From Flavisolibacter ginsengisoli DSM 18119 (lineage in GTDB: Bacteria > Bacteroidota > Bacteroidia > Chitinophagales > Chitinophagaceae), in NCBI RefSeq assembly GCF_900129295.1, contig NZ_FQUU01000005.1, forward strand, positions 171,200 through 235,199: a stretch of DNA of 64,000 nt. Direction: 5' to 3'. The notes beneath the pieces are model-generated. The model saw only the letters and a program-made list of their open reading frames with translations. It was not told where the DNA came from and did no database searches. The stretch's first letter is position 1, and the number at the start of each line of letters is the position of its first letter. Shown here in pieces: positions 17,952 to 27,635 of this stretch. The translations under genes were made by a program, and so were the position numbers.

Positions 17952-18038
17952 AGATAATGAATTAGGGTGCAAGTAAGCTCATGAAAATTCTTAAGGATAT
18001 GATATATATCATTAAGAAAGTTGATTTTCATTTAACTG

Positions 18039-19205
18039 CTACCACTTTGGTATTTCCAGGTCGTCCTTTGAGGGCAGCCTGGGAAAACGCGCATGTGGTT
18101 CACGTTGATACCAGAAAGCTACAGATGAAATGTCCGATTTCTGGGGATAATATCGCCAGTCATGTCTCCATCCAAGGTCCTGTATGGTAACTTTCAGATC
18201 CTTTTCAAAACGTATAGGGTCCATGATGTGCCAGCGGTACATGCCAAATCCTTGTTGTGAAAGATACAGGCCATCCGGTTTGATCACCTGGTGCAGGCCA
18301 GCATAGGCAGTGGAGAAAGGTTCATACTGGTGTGTCTTTGGGTTCTCAAAATTGTATGATCCGCAAAAATAATCTTCAGTGCCTGTGCCATTGATGGTGG
18401 GAAAGTCTGAATCTCCATCCATGTAGAACTTGATCTCCCCTTCACCCCACCAGGCATTATTGTTCACGTTCCAAGCAATGTAAGTACCTACATATTGGCC
18501 TTTTCCCTTGATGCCGTCCACTAATGTATGTAAGGAGCCTGTAGTTGGGTTTGATCGCCTGAACTGGGCATGCAAATAAGCTTCATCATCACCAACCTTG
18601 GTAAGTGTATAATCCACCTGGTAGTATAAACGCATAGGAGCATTGTCAAGGTTTTCCATGGTGATGCGGCATTTTTTACGGAAAGGCATCTTCCAGTAAC
18701 AGTTAAAAGCGCTGCCGGGATTGACCGTTACTGCCAGTGAGTTCAATGGTGCATATTGATTCAATCCCATACCAAAGAAATCACCTACAGGCACTTCAAT
18801 GGAAGGCTCTTTTTCATCATCCCAATAAAAACGGAGAATGGAAAAACGCCAGTTGCCCGTAGGTGTCATCCAGATATGCTGGATGGCGCCGGGGCCTTCT
18901 ATTTCCGCAATGGTCATGGTTTCTTTACCCACTATCTCTATAAAGGGATTTACCTTCCATCCCTTACCAAGATCACGCGCTGCATGGGCAGAGTTGGCCA
19001 GGTTCCTTTTGCCGCTATCCAGTTTTGGATCTGCCATACCTCCCTTTCCTTTGGCACCAGTATAATTTTCAGGAGAGATGGACCGGGTTTTAGCATCACT
19101 TAATCTTGACAAATTGCCCATGTTCATATCAAGACCATTAAACCCCTGCTGGCAATAGCCAACAAATGACAGTGCAATAGCTAATAAAGAAAGCGTAAAC
19201 TTCAT
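18039..19205 (-). CDS. Secreted DUF2961 / GH172 family glycosidase
   Basis: From MKFTLSLLAIALSFVGYCQQ the protein has 388 residues and a signal peptide. It carries the DUF2961 features: DLGKGWKVNPFIEIVGKETM, IQHIWMTP, FYWDDEKEPSIEVPVGDFFG and GTGTEDYFCGSYNF. DUF2961 proteins are now classed as GH172, hexameric enzymes acting on fructofuranose or arabinofuranose linkages. The substrate here is unknown, and no SusC/SusD pair is adjacent. A start at 19256 would place 17 residues before the signal peptide, so I reject it. Confidence 0.88.
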   Translation of the reverse strand: MKFTLSLLAIALSFVGYCQQGFNGLDMNMGNLSRLSDAKTRSISPENYTGAKGKGGMADPKLDSGKRNLANSAHAARDLGKGWKVNPFIEIVGKETMTIAEIEGPGAIQHIWMTPTGNWRFSILRFYWDDEKEPSIEVPVGDFFGMGLNQYAPLNSLAVTVNPGSAFNCYWKMPFRKKCRITMENLDNAPMRLYYQVDYTLTKVGDDEAYLHAQFRRSNPTTGSLHTLVDGIKGKGQYVGTYIAWNVNNNAWWGEGEIKFYMDGDSDFPTINGTGTEDYFCGSYNFENPKTHQYEPFSTAYAGLHQVIKPDGLYLSQQGFGMYRWHIMDPIRFEKDLKVTIQDLGWRHDWRYYPQKSDISSVAFWYQREPHARFPRLPSKDDLEIPKW

Positions 19206-19318
19206 GAAATGGTTTTTAATGTATGAAAGGATGTTGTTGAGGTGTAAATCTAACAAAACATGAGTAGTGTGTAAGGGACGTTTCTAAATATAGAAGATGA
19301 TATACAATTGGGAAACGG

Positions 19319-19621
19319 TCAGTTGCGCAATCGTAAATGTTTTGATATAAGGTTTTCAAGTTTCATTAAGCTAATATTATTAAATTCTCCTGCTGGCGAA
19401 TAAGGAAAACTATTATCAATCGGAGGATCTTCTAACGCTAAATAATAATTGTCTTCGTCTTCACGAATAGAAATATATGCTAAGTATCTTCCCGAGTTGT
19501 CGATTAAACCAATAGCATTTTCAGAAGATTCCCAATGGTCTTGTATTAAAATATTGTTTGCACCATATTTTGTTTGGAGATAAATGACGATATCTTTTAT
19601 TTTCTGATTCTTTTCCATCAT
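19319..19621 (-). CDS. Hypothetical protein, immunity-like composition
   Basis: The 100-residue acidic product (many Asp, Glu, Asn) has no signal or membrane segment. Its phrases NAIGLIDNSGRYLAYISIREDEDNYYLALEDPP resemble small immunity or SMI1-like proteins in general style, but I cannot assign a family and no toxin gene is adjacent. The coding sequence is AT-rich compared with its neighbours, which may point to transfer. Confidence 0.55.
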   Translation of the reverse strand: MMEKNQKIKDIVIYLQTKYGANNILIQDHWESSENAIGLIDNSGRYLAYISIREDEDNYYLALEDPPIDNSFPYSPAGEFNNISLMKLENLISKHLRLRN

Positions 19622-19714
19622 AGAAATGTGATAATAATCTTATTGTCATAAGAAATATCATTGACTAAATGTAACTCACATCATTTCATTATATGCAACG
19701 CTAACCAGTTTGGT

Positions 19715-19722
19715 TAAATTTG
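19715..19722 (+). promoter_or_regulatory. Candidate -7 box TAAATTTG for pncB
   Basis: TAAATTTG matches the Bacteroidota -7 consensus TAnnTTTG and lies 24 bases before the ATG at 19747. No good TTG -33 partner is seen at 17-19 bases upstream. A start of transcription near 19727 would exclude the TTG start at 19720 and supports the ATG at 19747. Confidence 0.4.
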
Positions 19723-19746
19723 TATGATACTTGCATACATCAGCCC

Positions 19747-20913
19747 ATGGTTACATTACCCTCCATATTAGATAATGATTTCTACAAGTTCACTATGCAG
19801 CAGTGTGTAGTGAAATTATTTCCAAGGGCCAGGGCACGCTATAAATTCATCAATCGCGGACACCATGCTTTCCCTGAAGGCTTTGCACAGGCTTTGAAAG
19901 CTTCTGTAGGCTCAATGTCAGGATTGTCCTTGTCAGGAGAAGAGAAAGAATGGCTGGGTGAAACATGTCCTTATCTGGATCCTGTTTACCTCGACTTCCT
20001 GCAAGGGTACCGCTATGATCCATCAGAAGTGAGCATTGTACAAAATGGACAGGACGTGGAAGTGCATGTAGAAGGCTACTGGTACCGGACCATACTTTGG
20101 GAAGTGCCATTGCTTTGCCTGATATCAGAAAATTTTTACAAACTGCATAATGGAGAAAGGCAAAGCGACCAGGTCATTGCACAAAAAACAAAGGAGAAAA
20201 TAGAAGCCTATGACAAACTGGGTGTGACCATTGCAGAATTTGGTACCCGCCGCAGGCATTCCTTTGAAGTGCAGGACATGGTGGTAAGAACATTAAAGCA
20301 GTGGGGAAAAACCTTTGTAGGTACCAGCAATGTGCACCTGGCAAGAATGCATAACACCAAACCAATTGGAACCCATGCACATGAATGGTTCATGTTTCAT
20401 GCCGCTAAATATGGATTCAAGATGGCCAATACCATCGCCCTGGAAAACTGGATTGAGATCTATAGGGGAGATTTGGGTATTGCCTTATCAGACACTTTTA
20501 CCACGGATGAATTCTTTGAGGTGTTTGACAGGAAGTTTTCCAAGCTCTTTGACGGTGTTCGTCATGACAGTGGTGATCCGCTGATCTTTGCAGAAAAAAC
20601 AGTGCTGCATTACCGTTCCCTCAGTATCAACCCGATGACAAAAACAATCATTTTCTCTGATGCGCTGAATTATAAAAAAGTGGAACTGATCGCCAATTAT
20701 TGCAAGGGCAAGATCGGTGTGTCTTTCGGAATAGGAACCAATTTCTCCAACGATGTAGGACTGACCCCCATGAATATCGTTATTAAAATGACTGAAGCCA
20801 TGCCTGAAAATGAAGCATGGACACCAGTGGTGAAACTTTCTGACGAGCCGGCAAAGTACACCGGCGAACCCGATGCCATAGAACTGGCGAAAAAGGTTTT
20901 ACAAATACCATAG
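19747..20913 (+). CDS. pncB: Nicotinate phosphoribosyltransferase
   Basis: The 388-residue cytosolic enzyme couples nicotinate and PRPP to nicotinate mononucleotide with ATP hydrolysis, in NAD salvage. Diagnostic segments are SILDNDFYKFTMQQ, EFGTRRRHSFEVQD, FVGTSNVHLA, GTHAHEWFMFHAA, VRHDSGDP and SFGIGTNFSNDVG; the His in THAHE is the autophosphorylated position in the family. Length is normal. I use the ATG at 19747; the frame extends to a TTG at 19720 that probably precedes the transcript. Confidence 0.95.
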   Translation: MVTLPSILDNDFYKFTMQQCVVKLFPRARARYKFINRGHHAFPEGFAQALKASVGSMSGLSLSGEEKEWLGETCPYLDPVYLDFLQGYRYDPSEVSIVQNGQDVEVHVEGYWYRTILWEVPLLCLISENFYKLHNGERQSDQVIAQKTKEKIEAYDKLGVTIAEFGTRRRHSFEVQDMVVRTLKQWGKTFVGTSNVHLARMHNTKPIGTHAHEWFMFHAAKYGFKMANTIALENWIEIYRGDLGIALSDTFTTDEFFEVFDRKFSKLFDGVRHDSGDPLIFAEKTVLHYRSLSINPMTKTIIFSDALNYKKVELIANYCKGKIGVSFGIGTNFSNDVGLTPMNIVIKMTEAMPENEAWTPVVKLSDEPAKYTGEPDAIELAKKVLQIP

Positions 20914-20998
20914 CACTAAGATTAATAGCTTAAAGAGGATTATAGAGGAGAATAGCAAACTACTTAAACCTACAAGATTCACTTGATTAGATAAGATC

Positions 20999-21033
20999 TC
21001 CCGACTACCGACTACCGCCTCCCGACTCCCGAC
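20999..21033. repeat. Degenerate (C)CCGACT(A/C) repeat next to a stop codon
   Basis: CCCGACTACCGACTACCG followed by CCTCCCGACTCCCGACTC gives about four copies of a 7-8 base unit directly after the 3' end of the response regulator gene (minus strand). The same words recur at 24150-24158. Confidence 0.55.
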
Positions 21034-21678
21034 TCATCCTTCCAGGTCTATCCCCAACCTGTTCACCGTCTGCAACAGCTCCACGGCGTTCTTCACTTCC
21101 AGTTTTTGATTGATGTTCTTACGATGGGTCTTGATGGTTAGCTCGCTGAGAAATAATTTTTCTGCTATCTCCCGGTTGCCTTTTCCCTGCAGCACCAGCT
21201 TTATGATCTCTTTTTCGCGGCTGCTTAATTTGACAGGAGAGGGGATGAAATCAGTTGGGGGCAATTGCACCAGGTCCTTCAACCTTGCATCGAGGTAAGT
21301 GTTGCCACTGTAGGCAGTTTCAATGGCCTCGCAAAGAACAGCGCTTCCAGAATTCTTCAAAACATATCCATGCGCGAAAGGTGCATAGAGATTTTCTTTT
21401 GCCAGTGCGCCTGGGTGATACATGGTCAGAAACACCACCCTGGTATGCGGGTAGTCTTTCCTGATGATCTTTGACAATACAATTCCATTTTTACCAGGCA
21501 TGTTCACATCCAATACGGCCACATCCACCGGGTGCTGGCTGATATATTCTTCTACTGCATCTCCATCGGTGCATTCCGCAACGATCTGCAGGTGATCAAA
21601 TTTTTGCAGGGCATTCCTAACCCCTTCCAGGAACATAGGGTGATCGTCTGCTAATAATAGTTTTATCCGTTGCTTCAT
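21034..21678 (-). CDS. NarL/LuxR-type response regulator
   Basis: The 214-residue regulator has a receiver domain (acidic pair DD at 11-12, phospho-acceptor Asp57 in AVLDVNMPG, Lys in YVLKNSG) and a C-terminal LuxR helix-turn-helix (LSSREKEIIKLVLQGKGNREIAEKLFLSELTIKTHRKNI). It should be phosphorylated by the kinase encoded just upstream; the genes overlap by 62 bases, so translation is coupled. Targets are unknown. Confidence 0.93.
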   Translation of the reverse strand: MKQRIKLLLADDHPMFLEGVRNALQKFDHLQIVAECTDGDAVEEYISQHPVDVAVLDVNMPGKNGIVLSKIIRKDYPHTRVVFLTMYHPGALAKENLYAPFAHGYVLKNSGSAVLCEAIETAYSGNTYLDARLKDLVQLPPTDFIPSPVKLSSREKEIIKLVLQGKGNREIAEKLFLSELTIKTHRKNINQKLEVKNAVELLQTVNRLGIDLEG

Positions 21679-23545
21679 GAGGTATGATGGGAAATTCGAT
21701 CGATATGCGGCAGCCTTTATTTACCTGGCTGTCCACTTCAAACCGGCCATTCACAAATGTAACCAAACCTTTTATCTGGGAGAATCCTAATCCTTCCTTC
21801 CAATTCGCCTTATCAAATCCGCGCCCATTGTCTTCCACAAAAATGGAAATCAGTTCAGGCTCCAGCATCACCTGTATCATTACTTCCGTGGCATGAGCAT
21901 GCTTGACGGCATTCTGCATTAATTCCTGCAGTATGCGGTAAACCATTAACTCGTTTTGAAAGGCCGATGCTTCCAAAGTTCCGATAGATTCAAGGTGGAT
22001 ATGGATCTTTCCCGTCCGGTTGTATTGTTCTATCAAATCACGTAAGGCCTGCATCAATCCTTTCTTTTGCAGGATCACTGGCGAGAGGCTATGCGAAATA
22101 TTCCGCACTTCATCCGTCAGGCTGCTCACATCTTCAATGGTATGCTGAAGCAAGGAAGCATTATTCAAGGGCTTATCGCCCAGTGCTTCGAGGTTGTATT
22201 TGATAGAAGAAAGTCCTGCACCAATAGAGTCGTGCAACAGGCCTGATAATCGTTTCATTTCCTTTTCCTGGTATTCACTTACAGACTTGAATATATTCTC
22301 CTGTCTACGATTCAATTCAACCAGCAATTCTTCTGCATGGAGCTTGTAGTTTTTGAATCGAACTGAAAGGGCCAGGGCCAGCAGGCAGATCTCTACAGAA
22401 AATCCAATGTTCACTGCATTCCTGGTGAACAATGAATCGGAAAGGTTGCCCGTGATGTATTGCATATACACCTGCGAGGAGATGGTGAAAAGTAGTGAGG
22501 CAAAAAAGATATAGCCTGAATACCTGATTTTCCTGGTGTAACCCAGTGCCGCAAATACAAATACGGGAATAATAGAGGCAACCATCAGCACCTGCATAAA
22601 CACCAGCCAGAAAATACGCAACATCCCTGTATTGGGGATTACGGTAAAAGCCAGCACAAAACAGAGTAAATAAAAACCGATAAACCAGTTAGTGAATTGG
22701 TAGATACGGGGAAAGTGATCTTTGGTTTTCAGTAAAGCCCTTGAAAAAAGAATGTAATAGAGGGGAGCCTGGGAAATGGTAAACGGACGAATGAAATCCG
22801 CTATGCCCGGATGGTTCGGGTACAAAAACATAAAGCTTAAGCCAAAGTCGGTGAATATATATCCTGCCACCATCAACACATACAGGCTATAATAAACATA
22901 GAGCCTGTCACGCATATTGAAGTACAGGAATAATGTAAACAACAGGATGAATATGCTGATGCCTACCAGCAATCCCTGTAGCAGATTGTTCTGACGGTTG
23001 TAGACCATGAATTCATCATCAGTGAAAAAATTAAGCGGGAGGTGCAGCTGTTCATTTCTTTTATCTACAAGTAGCAGTAACTGGAGATGGTCAGTTTTCA
23101 GGTTGATCTTATATACAAACTGCGCATGGTTCATGTTCCTTGTACTGAATGGAAGATGATCACCGGTCATTGGGTATTCCATCAACAGGTTGCTATCTTT
23201 CAATAGCCAGGCCCCCAGGAAATTTATATGTGGGTTATTGATCTCCAGGTACACAACGGAATCTTTTATAGGCAGTGCAGAGAGGTCAAGGTACAGCCAT
23301 ACCTGTTCATTCTTATAACTCAGGTTTAGGGATGCCGGAACAGGTTGCATCAATGTCATGATGGAACGATAGCGATCGTAGCTGCGTTCTGAGCTACTAT
23401 CCAGGGAATAGCGCAGTGATAATAGCTGCGGGTTGATGGGTTGTTCATTCAAAAACAGGTTGACACCAGCCCTGCCGGCAAAGCTGCCAGTAAGGAACAC
23501 CAAAATGAATAGCAGCCGTTTATGGTATGTATGAATGTTGTTCAC
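21617..23545 (-). CDS. 7TM-DISM sensor histidine kinase (HisKA_3 type)
   Basis: The 642-residue protein has a signal peptide, an extracytoplasmic beta-rich 7TMR-DISMED2 domain (about 30-185), seven membrane helices (about 195-400), a coiled linker, a HisKA_3 dimerisation domain with LSGLLHDSIGAGL carrying the phospho-His, and a HATPase_c domain (NAVKHAHATEVMI, FVEDNGRGFD, GLGFSQIKGLV). The DISMED2 domain often binds carbohydrate or other small ligands. The last 20 codons overlap the response regulator gene in another frame. Confidence 0.93.
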   Translation of the reverse strand: MNNIHTYHKRLLFILVFLTGSFAGRAGVNLFLNEQPINPQLLSLRYSLDSSSERSYDRYRSIMTLMQPVPASLNLSYKNEQVWLYLDLSALPIKDSVVYLEINNPHINFLGAWLLKDSNLLMEYPMTGDHLPFSTRNMNHAQFVYKINLKTDHLQLLLLVDKRNEQLHLPLNFFTDDEFMVYNRQNNLLQGLLVGISIFILLFTLFLYFNMRDRLYVYYSLYVLMVAGYIFTDFGLSFMFLYPNHPGIADFIRPFTISQAPLYYILFSRALLKTKDHFPRIYQFTNWFIGFYLLCFVLAFTVIPNTGMLRIFWLVFMQVLMVASIIPVFVFAALGYTRKIRYSGYIFFASLLFTISSQVYMQYITGNLSDSLFTRNAVNIGFSVEICLLALALSVRFKNYKLHAEELLVELNRRQENIFKSVSEYQEKEMKRLSGLLHDSIGAGLSSIKYNLEALGDKPLNNASLLQHTIEDVSSLTDEVRNISHSLSPVILQKKGLMQALRDLIEQYNRTGKIHIHLESIGTLEASAFQNELMVYRILQELMQNAVKHAHATEVMIQVMLEPELISIFVEDNGRGFDKANWKEGLGFSQIKGLVTFVNGRFEVDSQVNKGCRISIEFPIIPHEATDKTIISRRSPYVPGRG

Positions 23546-24303
23546 AAAAACTATAGCGTTAAAAATATACTTTGTTATAGTATTAAACGAACAGCGCTAA
23601 AAATTACCCCTTTGTAGGTAGGGCGAGGAGATAAGGATGTGAGTTGACAAGTTGAAAAGTTGACAAGGGCCGACCTTAAATTCTTTGTACTTCTTCTGGT
23701 TCTTTGTGTTTCTTAGAGCCTTCGCGGCTTTGCGGCATTCTCTCTACTTCGCCAGCGAGTCTCTTTGCATGGGTTAACATGTATTCATCGAACATAATCA
23801 TAAGCAAAGGACTCGCGGCCATTGAAATTTCATAGCTTAACCCACCAGGCGTACCTACGGCACGCTGATTTATCCACGATCTTTTTTGCTACCAACAAAA
23901 TGTTCCTATGGAACATGCAGAACTCCAAAACTACAATCATGTATTCTCTCCTGCACAATGAGCATTGCCCGTTTTGTAAAGACTGTAATTAAAAAAGACG
24001 CTCTGACCTAAACACTTCATCAATCAATATTCCACTTAATAACCGCAGAGGGCGCGGTGCCTCTTTGTGACGCTCTGCCGCCGTGGTTCCTCTCTCTCCT
24101 TTCATCATTCGATATTCTTTTGTTCGACATTCAATATTCCTCTCTCTACTCCCGACTCTCTCTCTTGTCAACTTGTCAACCTGTCAACCTGTACCTGCCA
24201 TTCCTCCTCAAAATCCTTTCAATCCCATAAATCTTAGTTCTCTTTAGTTCTATAATTCTTAAATTCATTACCTCAACATTTTTTAAAACACTCAACAGAT
24301 ATT
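23546..24303. repeat. Large intergenic region made of degenerate repeat words
   Basis: This 758-base spacer has no coding ORF. It contains: GTTGACAAGTTGAAAAGTTG (23642-23662); a tract of CTTTGTGTTTCTTAGAGCC-like and TTCGCGGCTTTGCGGC-like words (23690-23735) that recur inexactly at 24045-24090; TTCGATATTC / TTCGACATTCAATATTC (24108-24140); CCCGACT (24151); and TTGTCAACTTGTCAACCTGT continuing to 24192. The words change but each repeats at 8-10 base steps. The last 100 bases should hold the Tricorn-gene promoter. Confidence 0.6.
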
Positions 24304-27300
24304 ATGAGAAAATTGCTTGCCCTGCTGGCGGGGGTGTTTATACTCCTTTCTGTTCATGCGCAGATAGATGCCGGTCTATTCAGGTTTCCTGATGTTTCTG
24401 CATCGCAGATCGTTTTTACCTATGCCAATGACCTATGGGTGATGCCAAAAGAAGGTGGCCAGGCTACCCGTTTGAGTTCACCTGCAGGCGTGGAGAGCTA
24501 TCCCAAGTTCTCCCCTGATGGCAGGACCATTGCTTTTACCGGTAATTATGATGGTAACAGCGATGCCTATACGATTCCCGTAACCGGTGGTATACCGGTA
24601 CGGCTGACTGCCCATGGTTATCCTGACAGGGTGGTGGACTGGACCGTTGATGGTAAAAATGTATTGTTTGCCTCCGGTCGCGAAAGCGGCAAAGCAAGGT
24701 TCAACCAATTTTATAGGGTGCCCGCTACGGGTGGGGCGGAGCAGAAGCTGCCCCTTGCCTATGCGGAATATGGATCCTATTCTCCTGATGGCAAAGAGCT
24801 GGCGCTGGTGTTTCGTTCGCAGGTAGGCCGCAACTGGAAGCGCTACCGCGGTGGATGGAAGGCCGACATCCATATATTCAACCTGCAGAACAATACTTCA
24901 ATAAACATTTCACGCAATGAGGATGCAGGTGCCGAATTTCCGATGTGGCATGGCAACAGCATATACTTTCTTTCTGACCGCGGCCCCGAACTGCGTATGA
25001 ATATCTGGAAGTACGACATTAACACCAAGGCATTTTCACAGGTAACCCATTTTGGAGACTATGATGTGCATTATCCCTCCCAGGGCCCAGATGATATTGT
25101 TTTTGAAGCAGGAGGAAAATTATGGCTCCTTCCTTTTTCATCTGCACAGCTAAAAGAAGTGAAGGTGAGCGTGGTTACGGACAGGGCTATGCTGAAGCCA
25201 AAGATGGAAACAGCAGAAAAGCTGGTGGAGAATGTGGCGCTAAGCGCTGATGGCAACCGGGTGCTGGTAGAAGCAAGGGGAGATATTTTCTCTGTACCTG
25301 CAGAAAATGGCTTTGTTAAGAACCTGACCCGCAGCTCAGGATCTGCAGAGCGATCACCAGCCTGGTCTCCTGATGGTGAACATATTGCCTACTGGAGCGA
25401 TGAATCAGGTGAATATGAATTGTGGCTGGCCGAACCGGCAAAAGAAAACAGCGCCCGCAAGCTTACCAGTTATGGACCTGGTTTCCGGTACAATCTATAC
25501 TGGTCCCCGGATAGTAAGAAGCTGGCATTTATAGACAAGGCCATGAACATAAGGGTGTATGATATTGCCAGCAAAAGCACTACTGATATTGATAAAGCCC
25601 TTCGATTTATGCATGGCGATCTTTCGGGATTTACTTTCAACTGGTCGCCGGATAGCCGCTGGCTAACCTATAGCCGTGACCTTGATAATTCCCACAGGGC
25701 CATCTTCATCTATGATTACCCCAATAAAAAGCTGCACCAGGTAACTAAAGGTTATTATAACACTACCAACCCTGTGTTTGACCCTGAGGGTAAATACCTC
25801 TACCTCATTACCTCTCAAAGCTTTCAGCCTAATTACAGTGATGTTGATAATACATTCATCTATGCCAATACCCAGCAGGTGGCAGCCATCAGTTTGAAAA
25901 AGACTACGCCCTCCTTGCTGGCACCAAAGAATGATACGGTGACGCTGAACCTTCAGTCGCCTGAAAAGAAAGAAGCCCTGAAGAAAAAAGCCCGCAAGGA
26001 AAAGAAGGATTCACTGTCTGTTCAGCCTTTGCCTGAAGCAGCAAAGGTGGATATCGACTTTGATGGCCTTGAACAAAGACTGGTGCTGCTGCCTGCAACA
26101 CCGGGAAATTATGGAACACTGGCCGCCACAAAAGATAAGGTGATTTATTTGAAGCTACCCAACACCGGCAGCAGTGAAGGGAAAGGCGTGATAAAATATT
26201 ACGATAAGGAGAAAAGAGAGGAAAAGACCATCCTGGAAGATGCCAATTATTTCCTGCTTTCAGAGAATAAGGCGAAGATCCTGGTGTTCCGTCCTAATAA
26301 TGCCTTTGCCATCATTAAGCCTGAAGAAGGCCAGAAGTTTGAAAAGCCACTGAGATTATCAGAAATGCAGGTGATGGTGGACCCGGCAAAAGAATGGAAG
26401 CAATTGTTCCTTGACGCCTGGCGCCTGGAACGGGATTATTTCTATGATCCCAAAATGCATGGTGTGGACTGGAATGGGGTGAAGGAGCGGTATTCTAAAA
26501 TGCTGGCGGGAGCCATGACAAGAGAGGAAGCCGATTTTGTAATAGGCGAGATGATCGGTGAGCTCAATGCTTCGCATACCTATCATGGTGGCGGAGATAT
26601 GGAGCATCCTGAGCAAAAGTCGGTAGGTTACCTGGGTGTTGACTGGGAAGCCGATGGCGATCATTATAAAGTCAAAAAGATCATCAGGGGAGCCGAATGG
26701 GATGCTGAGGTGCGTTCACCGCTTGACAAGGCAGGTGTAGATCTGAAAGCAGGTGATTATATCCTGGCAGTGAATGGAGTGCCTTTGACCACCGCGCAGG
26801 AACCTTTTGCAGCCTTTGCAGGTTTGTCTAAAAAGGCAGTGGAGATCACTTATAACACTACTCCTTCCTGGAATGGCGCTAAAACGGCTATAGTGGAAAC
26901 CCTGGATGACGAATCGCGCCTGCGCAACCTGGCCTGGATTGAAGGCATGCGCAAAAGGGTAGAGGAAGCTACCAATGACGAGGTAGGATATATCTATGTG
27001 CCCAGTACAGGCATTGATGGGCAGAATGAGCTGATGCGGCAATTCAGTGCCCAGTGGGACAAAAAAGCGCTTATTATAGATGAACGTTTCAATAATGGCG
27101 GACAGATACCTGACCGATTCATCGAAATGCTGAACCGCGATCCTTTGGCCTTCTGGGCTATCAGGGATGGCAGTTCCTGGCCATGGCCTCCTTATGCCAA
27201 TTTTGGCCCTAAAGTGATGTTGATCAATGGCTGGAGTGGTTCCGGTGGCGATGCCTTCCCCGATTATTTCAAGAGAAAAGGCCTTGGACCATTGATCGGT

Positions 27301-27582
27301 GCGCGCACCTGGGGCGGATTGATAGGGATTTCTGGCGTTCCTAACCTGGTTGATGGAGGAAGCATTACAGTTCCTACTTTCCGCATGTATAATCCGGATG
27401 GAACCTGGTTCAGGGAAGGACATGGTGTTGACCCGGACATAGCTGTAGATGAAGACCTGGCAGCCATGGCCAAAGGAACAGATCCGCAACTGGAAAGGGC
27501 TATAACCGAAATAAAGAACCTTTTAAAGACTAAAGGTTTCAAGGCCCCGGCGGTTCCGGTCACGGAAAAAAGGGCATATTGA
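24304..27582 (+). CDS. Tricorn-type S41 peptidase with N-terminal beta-propeller
   Basis: The 1092-residue protein has a signal peptide (LLALLAGVFILLSVHAQ), a TolB/WD40-like six-to-seven bladed propeller (repeats such as FSPDGRTIAFTG, WSPDGEHIAYWS, WSPDSRWLTYSR), a second beta region, a Tricorn C1 domain, a PDZ domain (about 780-860) and an S41 core. Ser980 in WSGSGGDAF is the probable nucleophile and His758 in ASHTYHGGG the general base, as in Tricorn. It probably degrades peptides in the periplasm. Length and order match Bacteroidota homologues. A terminator follows. Confidence 0.93.
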   Translation: MRKLLALLAGVFILLSVHAQIDAGLFRFPDVSASQIVFTYANDLWVMPKEGGQATRLSSPAGVESYPKFSPDGRTIAFTGNYDGNSDAYTIPVTGGIPVRLTAHGYPDRVVDWTVDGKNVLFASGRESGKARFNQFYRVPATGGAEQKLPLAYAEYGSYSPDGKELALVFRSQVGRNWKRYRGGWKADIHIFNLQNNTSINISRNEDAGAEFPMWHGNSIYFLSDRGPELRMNIWKYDINTKAFSQVTHFGDYDVHYPSQGPDDIVFEAGGKLWLLPFSSAQLKEVKVSVVTDRAMLKPKMETAEKLVENVALSADGNRVLVEARGDIFSVPAENGFVKNLTRSSGSAERSPAWSPDGEHIAYWSDESGEYELWLAEPAKENSARKLTSYGPGFRYNLYWSPDSKKLAFIDKAMNIRVYDIASKSTTDIDKALRFMHGDLSGFTFNWSPDSRWLTYSRDLDNSHRAIFIYDYPNKKLHQVTKGYYNTTNPVFDPEGKYLYLITSQSFQPNYSDVDNTFIYANTQQVAAISLKKTTPSLLAPKNDTVTLNLQSPEKKEALKKKARKEKKDSLSVQPLPEAAKVDIDFDGLEQRLVLLPATPGNYGTLAATKDKVIYLKLPNTGSSEGKGVIKYYDKEKREEKTILEDANYFLLSENKAKILVFRPNNAFAIIKPEEGQKFEKPLRLSEMQVMVDPAKEWKQLFLDAWRLERDYFYDPKMHGVDWNGVKERYSKMLAGAMTREEADFVIGEMIGELNASHTYHGGGDMEHPEQKSVGYLGVDWEADGDHYKVKKIIRGAEWDAEVRSPLDKAGVDLKAGDYILAVNGVPLTTAQEPFAAFAGLSKKAVEITYNTTPSWNGAKTAIVETLDDESRLRNLAWIEGMRKRVEEATNDEVGYIYVPSTGIDGQNELMRQFSAQWDKKALIIDERFNNGGQIPDRFIEMLNRDPLAFWAIRDGSSWPWPPYANFGPKVMLINGWSGSGGDAFPDYFKRKGLGPLIGARTWGGLIGISGVPNLVDGGSITVPTFRMYNPDGTWFREGHGVDPDIAVDEDLAAMAKGTDPQLERAITEIKNLLKTKGFKAPAVPVTEKRAY

Positions 27583-27607
27583 TACAGTTCACTTGCTTCA
27601 ACAATAT

Positions 27608-27635
27608 AATGGCCTGGGATACCGGGCCATTTTTA
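27608..27635. terminator. Bidirectional terminator between convergent genes
   Basis: AATGGCCTGG (27608-27617), loop GATA and CCGGGCCATT (27622-27631) pair with one mismatch and are followed by TTTT. It lies between the Tricorn-like gene and the mgsA stop at 27633. Confidence 0.8.

Noticed and set aside
24165..24192. TTGTCAAC tract considered as a CRISPR array
   Set aside because: The repeat is only 8-9 bases, degenerate, with no spacers and no cas genes.
26716..27489. Open frame of 257 codons antisense to the Tricorn-like gene
   Set aside because: The plus-strand frame carries clear S41 motifs throughout; the antisense product has no recognisable feature.
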